The notes under the pieces: model-generated | The model's input: the letters and a program-made list of their open reading frames with translations, nothing else | Told to the model about the DNA's origin: nothing | Databases searched by the model: none | Source: Fidelibacterota bacterium | GTDB lineage: Bacteria; Fidelibacterota; UBA2242; JAFGTP01 | Direction: 5' to 3' | Length of the DNA stretch: 64,000 nucleotides | Assembly (NCBI GenBank): GCA_016934035.1 | Contig: JAFGTP010000023.1 | Location: 1-64,000 of the forward strand | Shown here: piece by piece, positions 44,582 to 53,000 of the stretch | Layout: every line of letters starts with the position of its first letter | How positions within the stretch are numbered: the first letter of the stretch is position 1 | Made by a program: the position numbers and the translations under genes

Positions 44582-45385
44582 TTGGAAAATAAAAATTATA
44601 CACTTTATTTAATTTCCAATCACCAAGAAAAACCCAAAGCCCTGAATTTTAACTCCTTCCACGTTTGGTTGTTGATGTCCTTTTTCGGGGCCCTGACCCT
44701 TTTCCTGGTGGTCTTTCTCACCCTTCAGTTTCCCCGGGCGCTAAAGTATAAAAATCTGAACGCAGAGTATCAACAGTTGATACAGGACCGTTTAAGACTC
44801 ACAAAAATCGTCAGCGATTATAACCGGATTATGGATATGGATAATTACATTCGATCAGTCCTGGGAATGGACCTGGCATTGAAAGGGTTGGACAGCACGC
44901 TGGCAGACACCAGTTTTGACCAATTGGTTGATCTGAAAAAAAATAAGAGTGTCAATATCAGCTATATTGATAATATTCCCGCCTTTCCACCGGTAGAGGG
45001 CTATGTCACTCAGGGTTATATTGACAATCAGATTTTTGTAGAAGACAATCACTATGGAATTGATATAGCCGCAGCAGAAGGCGAACCCATCAAAGCCGCT
45101 GCCCAGGGTATTGTGATTTTCGCCAATTGGGTAAACCACCTTGGAAATACCATAATCCTATATCATGGTGACGGATACTTCAGTATTTATGGCCACAATC
45201 TTCGCAACACAGTCCATGCTCATCAAAAAATTGAAAGAGGCGAAATTATCGGTTATGTGGGCAATACCGGTATCAGTGACGGGCCGCATCTCCATTTTGA
45301 AATTTGGAAAGAGGGCATCCCTTTGAATCCAGTGGATTTGATTTATTCTTATCAAAGGGCTGATATCTCGACAGATAATTATTAA
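44582..45385 (+). CDS. M23-family (LytM) peptidoglycan endopeptidase
   Basis: A 267-residue membrane-anchored protein with one helix at about 22-45, a short coiled region, and a C-terminal M23 domain: DNHYGIDIAAAEG with the first zinc His and Asp, YFSIYGHN, and GPHLHFEIW with the HxH pair. M23 peptidases cut peptide crosslinks of peptidoglycan. All visible zinc ligands are intact, so it should be active. Start is TTG behind GAGG, three bases after parB. A bactofilin follows, as in many operons shaping the cell wall. Confidence 0.9.
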   Translation: MENKNYTLYLISNHQEKPKALNFNSFHVWLLMSFFGALTLFLVVFLTLQFPRALKYKNLNAEYQQLIQDRLRLTKIVSDYNRIMDMDNYIRSVLGMDLALKGLDSTLADTSFDQLVDLKKNKSVNISYIDNIPAFPPVEGYVTQGYIDNQIFVEDNHYGIDIAAAEGEPIKAAAQGIVIFANWVNHLGNTIILYHGDGYFSIYGHNLRNTVHAHQKIERGEIIGYVGNTGISDGPHLHFEIWKEGIPLNPVDLIYSYQRADISTDNY

Positions 45386-45404
45386 TGTAATAAGGAAAAA
45401 TCTC

Positions 45405-45791
45405 ATGAGGAAAAAAGAAGATTTTATCGAACCTGTATCAAATATCAAAGCCAATTCCATTGATACAATGATAGGTGAAGAGACAACCATTGAGGGCAAT
45501 CTGAATCTGAAAGGCAATATCATTATTTACGGAAAAATCATGGGCAATATCGAAGCTACAGGCAGCATCAATGTTTCTCCTGGTGCACAAGTTGACGGAC
45601 AGCTAAAAGCAGCGGTTATTCAACTGGGCGGTAAGGTGACCGGAAATATTTCTGCCGCAGGAAAGATCATCCTGGGCGAAAAATCTTTCCTGACAGGTGA
45701 TATTTCTACACCAAACCTTGTTATTAAAGAAGGGGCAAAGTTTGAGGGACGCTGTGATATGAGTAGCAAAAAAGAGCCGGTGAAAATCTGA
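45405..45791 (+). CDS. Bactofilin
   Basis: A 128-residue cytoskeletal protein with the DUF583 beta-helix core: IGEETTIEGNLNLKGNIIIYGKI begins it and the repeats continue to FEGRCDM. Bactofilins polymerise without nucleotide at the membrane and often recruit cell-wall enzymes. It follows the M23 gene by 19 bases. The short polar tails at each end are usual. Confidence 0.93.
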   Translation: MRKKEDFIEPVSNIKANSIDTMIGEETTIEGNLNLKGNIIIYGKIMGNIEATGSINVSPGAQVDGQLKAAVIQLGGKVTGNISAAGKIILGEKSFLTGDISTPNLVIKEGAKFEGRCDMSSKKEPVKI

Positions 45792-45829
45792 TCTCTCCAG
45801 TTTATTGAAAATTACACAAGTCTTGAATA

Positions 45830-45902
45830 AGGCTGACTTAAAATTGTTTCTTTGTGATTTTTAAATAAAATTTATCCTTTTTTAATAATTTTGAGTCAGC
45901 CT
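45830..45902. repeat. Inverted repeat after the bactofilin gene
   Basis: AGGCTGACTTAAAA (45830-45843) and TTTTGAGTCAGCCT (45889-45902) pair at 13 of 14 positions across a 45-base AT-rich spacer. It lies between the bactofilin stop and the EIIA-like gene. It may act in termination of the parAB operon despite the long loop. Confidence 0.45.
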
Positions 45903-45941
45903 AATTTTGTTTAGGTTCAAAATATTTGAAAAGGACAGATT

Positions 45942-46754
45942 ATGAATATTCGAAATTACATAAAACCGGAATGTATTGAGATCAATGCGGTTTTTGAGGA
46001 TAAAGATGATGCTATACGGCAGATCGCTTCCATTGCCAAAAGAAGTGAGACCCTTGCAAAAATTCCCGAAAAAAAAATTTACGATAAAATGATGGATCGG
46101 GAAAAACTCAGTACAACAGGGTTTGGACGAGCAATTGCAATTCCTCATTGCGCCATAGAAGGCATTGATGATTTTGTAATCGGCATTGTTACCCTGCCCC
46201 AGGGTGTTGAATTTGCCTCCTTTGATAAAAAACCGGTTAAGTTAATTGTTTTTATTGTCCTGCCTGCAGACAAACGAACAGAGCATGTTCGCGTACTTTC
46301 AAGAATATCCAATTCTCTGAAAGAAGACAATAACATTCAGGAACTGATTGCGTCAAAGAGCAGCGAGGTTCTTCTGGAAAATTTTTTGAGACAGACCTAT
46401 ATTGATGAAAAAATGAAAGAAGACAAGGAGTACAACCTCTTTACGATTACTATTCAAATAGAGGATGCCGCTGATGAGATACTGAATGTTCTGGCAGAAA
46501 TACCGGAATGCTCGATTACGGTTATTGAGGGAGACAATGCCGGGAAGTACCTTTACAATCAGCCGCTTTTTACAAACTTGTGGTCTGCCAAATCCCATGG
46601 TTTTCATCTGGTGGTCATGGCCGTGGCTAAAAAGTCAATTTCCAATGAAATCATTCGAAAAATAAACAGTATCATTCATGATCATAGCGATAAACCGGGT
46701 ATCATGATGCTTGTTCAAAATTTATTTTATGTCAATGGCAGCCTGGATGTATAG
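45942..46754 (+). CDS. PTS EIIA (fructose/PtsN-type) domain protein
   Basis: A 270-residue protein. Residues 1-150 are an EIIA type-2 domain with TTGFGRAIAIPHC, His69 being the phospho-acceptor, followed by VEFASFDKKPVKLIVFIVLP. The last 110 residues form a second domain without a motif I recognise (ITVIEGDNAGKYLYNQPLF). No sugar permease is near; the next gene is a cation/proton antiporter nine bases on. It probably regulates that antiporter, as PtsN-type proteins regulate potassium uptake. Inference from context. Confidence 0.82.
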   Translation: MNIRNYIKPECIEINAVFEDKDDAIRQIASIAKRSETLAKIPEKKIYDKMMDREKLSTTGFGRAIAIPHCAIEGIDDFVIGIVTLPQGVEFASFDKKPVKLIVFIVLPADKRTEHVRVLSRISNSLKEDNNIQELIASKSSEVLLENFLRQTYIDEKMKEDKEYNLFTITIQIEDAADEILNVLAEIPECSITVIEGDNAGKYLYNQPLFTNLWSAKSHGFHLVVMAVAKKSISNEIIRKINSIIHDHSDKPGIMMLVQNLFYVNGSLDV

Positions 46755-46762
46755 GATCAGTC

Positions 46763-48019
46763 ATGGGGAACAGGGAAATAATTGAAGTAGAAGTCTTATT
46801 GCTGCTGGGAAGCATTATTGTTCTCGGTCATATTCTCGGCAAAAATATGAAATATGTGAAGTTGCCATCTATCATTGGATATATGGTTTTCGGCGTGCTG
46901 CTGGGGCCATCACTTTTGAATATTGTCCATGATCAGTTGCAATTGGAACTTGGGTTTATAACTGATATTGCGCTCAGTTTTGTCGCTTTCAGTATCGGCC
47001 TTGAATTGAAATTTTCGGTTTTGAAAAGTTTTGGTCGGGGAATAGTCTACATCATTCTGCTGGAATCCTTTGCCGCTCTTTTTGCTGTGACCATCGGAAT
47101 TTATTTATTGACTCGGGACTTGCCACTGGCCCTGTTGTTTGGCGCCATTGCACCGGCCAGTGCGCCCGCCGGTACAGTGGCGGTGATCCTGGAATACAAA
47201 GCCCGGGGCCCTTTGACAAAAGCGCTTTACACGGTGGTGGGATTTGATGATGGTCTGGGTATTATTATTTTTGGTTTTGCTGCAGCCATTGCAAAAAATA
47301 TTCTCATTCAGGAAACCGGGGCATTGGACAACAATATACTGCTCACACTCTGGCATCCGTTAAAAGAAATTACCTATAGCATTTTGTTTGGTGGTATTAT
47401 TGGGCTTGTTTTTTCTTTTGTTATACAGAAATTGAAAAATGTCAATGAGGTCCTGGTCATGATTGTCGGCTTTATTTTGATTATCAGCGGTCTCTGCAAT
47501 ATTTTTCATATTTCGATCATTTTTACCAACATGGTTGTCGGCATGATGATTGTCAATACCCAAAGACATTCTCTGGTCCACAAAATCAATGAATATCTAC
47601 CGCTTCTGATGCCAATTTTATTTATTCTGTTTTTTACGCTGGCCGGTGCTAACCTTCACCTGGAAGCCTTATCCAGTCTTGGAATGATTGGCGTCATTTA
47701 TGTGATTGCCCGTACTTTTGGATTGATTTCCGGCTCCATATTGGGTTCCATTCTGGGGAAAGTGGAAGATAATATTCGCAAATACCTGGGATTGGGGATT
47801 TTATCACAAGCCGGAGTTGCCATTGGTTTATCACTGATAGTCAGCAAGGAATTTACCGGAATTGGCAAAATCATCGATCCTGCTACTGGAATGACAAATG
47901 GCGACCGCATTGGATCGATGGTTCTGACCACTGTGACGGTGACTTGTATCTTTTTTGAACTGATTGGACCGATTCTGACCAAGTATGCCCTGAAAAAAGC
48001 CGGAGAGATTGAAGAATAA
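46763..48019 (+). CDS. CPA2-type cation/proton antiporter
   Basis: A 418-residue membrane protein with about 12 helices and Na+/H+ exchanger family features: LPSIIGYMVFGVLLGPSLL, DIALSFVAFSIGLELKF, APASAPAGTVAVILEYKARG and VVGFDDGLGIIIFG with the conserved Asp pair. The C-terminal RCK/TrkA-N domain of KefB/KefC is missing, so any gating must come from elsewhere, perhaps the EIIA-like partner. Ion (Na+ or K+) cannot be told. Confidence 0.9.
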   Translation: MGNREIIEVEVLLLLGSIIVLGHILGKNMKYVKLPSIIGYMVFGVLLGPSLLNIVHDQLQLELGFITDIALSFVAFSIGLELKFSVLKSFGRGIVYIILLESFAALFAVTIGIYLLTRDLPLALLFGAIAPASAPAGTVAVILEYKARGPLTKALYTVVGFDDGLGIIIFGFAAAIAKNILIQETGALDNNILLTLWHPLKEITYSILFGGIIGLVFSFVIQKLKNVNEVLVMIVGFILIISGLCNIFHISIIFTNMVVGMMIVNTQRHSLVHKINEYLPLLMPILFILFFTLAGANLHLEALSSLGMIGVIYVIARTFGLISGSILGSILGKVEDNIRKYLGLGILSQAGVAIGLSLIVSKEFTGIGKIIDPATGMTNGDRIGSMVLTTVTVTCIFFELIGPILTKYALKKAGEIEE

Positions 48020-48042
48020 ATAAAAAAATAGAAGGAAATTTT

Positions 48043-49809
48043 ATGCTTAAAAGAACTTTAACATGCGGTGAACTCAGAACTGCTCATGATAAACAGGAAA
48101 TCATATTAAACGGTTGGGTCAACCGCAGGCGAAACCTGGGGGGATTGATATTTATTGATTTGCGTGATCGATACGGCATTACCCAGATCTTCTTTGACCC
48201 AGGCCAGAAATCGGAAATGATCGAAATTGCAAAAAAATTAAGTTACGAGGATGTGATTGCAGTCAGGGGTATTGTACAAAAACGGCCCAATGACATGATA
48301 AACAAGGAAATGGCTACTGGAGAAATTGAGGTCATTGCCACTCAGTTGGAGTTGCTCAGCAAAGCTGCACCGCTTCCTTTTATGGTGGCTGACAGGGAAT
48401 CAGCTTCAGAAGAGACCCGGTTAAAATACCGATATCTGGAACTTCGAACCACAGAGTTGCAAAGGACCCTGGCTATCCGTCATAAAGCAGCCCGGGAAAT
48501 TCGTGAATATTACACGGAAAATAATTTTTTTGAAATCGAGACACCGGTCCTGATGAAATCGACGCCGGAAGGCGCCCGGGATTTTGTGGTACCCAGCCGA
48601 ATTCACGAAGGTAAATTTTATGCCCTGCCGCAATCGCCGCAAACCTATAAACAATTGCTGATGATCTCCGGTTTTGATCGCTATTTCCAGATTGTCAAAT
48701 GTTTCCGTGACGAGGACCTGCGGGCCGATCGTCAGCCCGAATTTACCCAGATTGATGTTGAGATGTCCTTTGTGGACGAAGAGGATATTTTCCGTCATAC
48801 AGAAAATATGCTTCGTAAAGTTTTTAAAAATGTCATCAATGTAGAATTACCGGAAAAATTTCCCAGAATGACCTATGCCGAAGCCATGACCCGATATGGC
48901 TCTGATAAACCGGATCTTCGCCTGGGGTGCGAGATTCACACGATTAATGACCTGGTCAGCCAGTGCGATTTTCAGGTTTTTAGCGCCACAGTACAAAAAG
49001 GGGGCATTGTGGCGGGAATCTGTGTACCCGGTGGTGAGTATTATTCCCGAAAACAAATTGATCTGTTGACAGATTTTGCTAAAAAATATGGTGCTCAGGG
49101 TCTGGCCTATGTCAAAGTTGAGGAAACCGGTTTTGATAAAGGCATTGCCAAATTTATTGAACCCATTCAGGACCAAATCCTTGCAGAATTTGACGCCAAA
49201 CCCGGTGATATTCTCTTCTTTGTGGCTGATGATGAAAAGGTGACCTACAAAACCCTTGGTGCCGTTCGATTGCATATCGGTAAAGTTCTCAACCTGATTG
49301 ATGAGTCCTCCTACAAGACGACCTGGATCACTGATTTTCCCTTATTTGAATGGGATGAAGAAGAACAGCGCTATTTTGCTACCCACCATCCCTTTACCTC
49401 TGTACGGCCTGAACACAAAGATTTTTTGGAAGCCGCTCCTGAAAAAGCCATGGCCCGGGCCTATGATGTTGTCATTAATGGTTATGAAGTCGGAGGTGGA
49501 TCTATTCGTATTCATGATGATGATATGCAGCGAAAGATGTTCAAAGCCCTGAATATTGATGACCAGACTGCCAGAGAAAAATTCGGATATTTTCTGAATG
49601 CTCTGACCTTTGGCACACCGCCTCATGGTGGGATTGCCCTGGGTTTTGACCGATTGACGATGTTACTTGCCGGTACTGATAATATTCGCGATGTAATCGC
49701 TTTCCCAAAAACCACCAGCGCCTCTTCTTTGATGGAAGAAGCACCGAATTTTATTTCAGAAAAACAACTGGAAGAATTGCACATTCAGGTGGTTAAAGTC
49801 AATAAATAA
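48043..49809 (+). CDS. aspS: Aspartyl-tRNA synthetase
   Basis: A 588-residue class II synthetase of bacterial type. The N-terminal OB domain has GWVNRRRNLGGLIFIDLRD; the catalytic core has PQSPQTYKQLLMISGFDRYF, CFRDEDLRADRQPEFTQID (motif 2) and GGIALGFDRLTMLLAG (motif 3); a GAD insertion lies between. Leu32 in RNLGG is the E. coli-like form, suggestive of a tRNA-Asp-specific enzyme, though this is weak evidence. AAGGAA precedes the ATG. Confidence 0.97.
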   Translation: MLKRTLTCGELRTAHDKQEIILNGWVNRRRNLGGLIFIDLRDRYGITQIFFDPGQKSEMIEIAKKLSYEDVIAVRGIVQKRPNDMINKEMATGEIEVIATQLELLSKAAPLPFMVADRESASEETRLKYRYLELRTTELQRTLAIRHKAAREIREYYTENNFFEIETPVLMKSTPEGARDFVVPSRIHEGKFYALPQSPQTYKQLLMISGFDRYFQIVKCFRDEDLRADRQPEFTQIDVEMSFVDEEDIFRHTENMLRKVFKNVINVELPEKFPRMTYAEAMTRYGSDKPDLRLGCEIHTINDLVSQCDFQVFSATVQKGGIVAGICVPGGEYYSRKQIDLLTDFAKKYGAQGLAYVKVEETGFDKGIAKFIEPIQDQILAEFDAKPGDILFFVADDEKVTYKTLGAVRLHIGKVLNLIDESSYKTTWITDFPLFEWDEEEQRYFATHHPFTSVRPEHKDFLEAAPEKAMARAYDVVINGYEVGGGSIRIHDDDMQRKMFKALNIDDQTAREKFGYFLNALTFGTPPHGGIALGFDRLTMLLAGTDNIRDVIAFPKTTSASSLMEEAPNFISEKQLEELHIQVVKVNK

Positions 49810-49815
49810 TATAAT

Positions 49816-49855
49816 CAGGTCTCGGCTTCCTGGCAGGGACCTGCCTATTTTTTAT
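49816..49855 (+). terminator. Probable terminator after aspS
   Basis: CAGGTCTC (49816-49823) pairs with GGGACCTG (49836-49843, one G-U), followed by CCTATTTTTT. It begins seven bases after the aspS stop. The gap on to 50012 is AT-rich without a gene. Confidence 0.6.
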
Positions 49856-50012
49856 GATTTCCTGCTTTATCCAACCCGAATTTGACTCTTTTTTACATTT
49901 ATATGAAATATCAAATTGAATATTCCTTTGTTATATTTTCCATCTTTTCTTAAACTACGTCGATATGAAAAGATGAAACCTTGATCAAAAAATTGGCATC
50001 GAAAGACTGATT

Positions 50013-53000
50013 ATGAAAAAATTGATATTGTTAATTATCCTGACCTTTTCTGCCAGGCTGGCTGCCCAGTTCGGACCCCTGGCCCCGTCTTATAAGGATA
50101 TTACTATCAAAGATAGTGGCGGTCATGTGATCAATTTTGCTGAGATGCCGCTGGAGACAGGACGACAATATACACTGGAAATTTATGCTCCCGATGCCTT
50201 TCCAGGTCTGGACAGCGGTATAGTGAAATTTCTTTATCATGGCTCAGCCAATGTTCTTGGCCTGGACAACCCCGGTACCCAGCAGGACGTAACTTCCACA
50301 CTGGTCCATGAAGATACTATCTTTTTTAGTTTTGTGCCGGAACAGTTGCCGGGTTTTAACCAATACTGGTATGCGATGCAGCTGGACATTGAATTGTATG
50401 ATTCCTCCGGTAATGCCACATCAGACTACTCGGAAGAGGTAGAACACTGGACTTTTCTCAACAAGGATATTTTTGCCCGAAATCTTGAAATCTATGATTA
50501 TACCAAAAATCCGAATGATCCGGACACTCTGGAGAGATATAATGAGTATAGAATAAGCTGGTCAGGTCCCGCCGGATCTGCAATGAAATTTCTGGCCATT
50601 CCAAAGGATAGTGCTGAAAATGCCGGTGTATTTACCCGGGATTGTGACTGGAAATTACTGGAAGGTGAAACACTCTCTTCCAATCTGCGACGCGATATTG
50701 CCGACACTGTCCTTGTACCAAAAAATAAGTATGAGATCATTGGGCGGTATAACCAGAATGCAAATGACAGTCTTCCCTGGCAGGATATTGTGACTTCCAA
50801 TCTGGCTGAGGATGTTCATGAGGTTCTCAACTGGCAGAATTTTATTAATTCCGGTTATGGCTTTGTGGATACAATCTATGTGGATGATTCCAAGGCTCCA
50901 GTGCTGGCAATTGGAAATATATCCGGTGAGGATATTATTAAACTGAGTACAAACCTGATCGTTGCTTCCTCCGGCAGTAACGCTAATGATAACATTATTA
51001 CCTTTTCCGTTGATTCTGTTTCAGAAACCCGCGACCTGTCGGGCATGTCTTTGAATTATCGGGAAATAGGTCAGAGTTCCTGGCAGGCACTCCGGACAAT
51101 TGCTGCGAAAAATCCGCTGAAATTTGAGGATTTTTTGGATAATAATCTCTTTACCGGCAGTAAATATGAATTTGCGGTTTGCGGAATTGATGATGCGAAT
51201 AATCATCAACTGCCGTCGCCTCAGGACACTCTTTTTATTGAGCGGGGAGACGAGGCTCCCTCCGCTGAGGTTTTTGAATTGGTTGGCAACCTGGAATATG
51301 GCAATGATTCGATCACTGTTAATTATAAAGTTTATGATGATCTTTTTGTAAAAAGGATTCAGTTTCTGCCTCCCAACAGTGGCTGGGTTTTTGTCAATGG
51401 CGGCAGGGATACACTTGCAGGGAGTTTTACAGTTGTTTCAAAACTAGCGAGTACCGATGTGGGAAAATATATGACCCTCTCATTAATGGTGGAGGATTAT
51501 TTTGGCACCTCGGCAACTTTAAATATTAAAAAGTTTGTTACCGATAATGAGGTAAATGTTGATGATCCGCCCCAGGTAAATATTCCTCTTCCGGATATTA
51601 CGGTTAATGAAGACGCCGCCAATACGAGAATCAGTCTGGCCAATCTTTTCACCGACCCGGACAACAATGATTATCAGATCACCAAAGATATTTACCAGGG
51701 TGAGGAAACAACGCTTTTCCTCTCCTCAATTTCCGGGGATTCACTCATTATAGAATATAAACCGAACCAATATGGTGAAAGAAATATTATCCTGCAGGGT
51801 ACTTCAAATGCCAAAAGTGCCTATGATACCATGAATGTTTTAGTATATCCTGTCAATGATCCACCGATATCCGCTAATAGAACGGTCACCATCCAGGAAG
51901 ACCAGACCCTGAATTTTACCAATGCTTATTTCAGTTTTGCCGACATTGCCGATGAGGATGACTTCGGAGGTGTAAAAATTTTATCTTTGCCGGTGAAAGG
52001 CCGGTTGAAGTTTGGTGCCGGTGATGTTACACTGGATTCAGTTTATCAGGATATGGCCGGGCTGAATTTTACTCCGGTCGCCCATGATACCGGGTACCAT
52101 TACGCCTCTTTTTCGTTTAAAGTTGTGGATGAATATGACCTGGAAAGCGATTCTGTTTATACGGTTTTTATTAATGTCAGCAATATTGATAATGCGCCTT
52201 TTGTAATGAATCCTGCTCCAGATATTCTTGTTCTGGAAGATTCAGGCCCTTCCTGGTTCCTGATTGACTCAATTTTTTCAGATATTGACAATGATGATGA
52301 TCTCATTGTCGAAAGTCTACATGATGTGAGCGATACTATCATCATGTCTGTCACTCAGATTGGCGATACGATTCGAATAGAATATAAACCCAATAAAAAC
52401 GGGCATGCCGAGATAATCATCTCTGGCTTGTCAAACGGGCAAAATGCGTTCGATACAGTGGCGGTCAGCATCACGCCGATTAATGACAATCCTACTGGTA
52501 ACAATGCAGCCCTGACCATGAATGAAGATTCAGAATATATTTTTAAAAACCGAGACTTTCCTTATTCTGATTTAGACAATGATCCTTTTGGAGGTCTAAA
52601 AATTATTCTTAATGTTTCCAAGGGTGTATTAACCTACGAGGATGTTCCTGTCACTGAAAATGTAGATTACACTGATGTTTCAAAATTAAAATTTTTACCT
52701 GCTGCCAACGGAGCCGGGTCACCCTATACATCCTTTTATTACCAGCTGAGGGATGTTGCCGGCGGCTACAGCAATTCCATGTACAAAATGACGATTAACG
52801 TACTCAATATCGATGATGCTCCGGTAATTGCGAATCCGATTGAGGATGTTGTTGTCAATGAAGATACGAATGACAGCTATATCTACCTGGGAGGTGTTTT
52901 TACAGATATTGATAATAATGATGCACTCATTGCCATTAATGTTTTTGAAAATGACAATGAAGCTCTGGTCGTTGCAACAATTTCCCAGGATACACTGATT

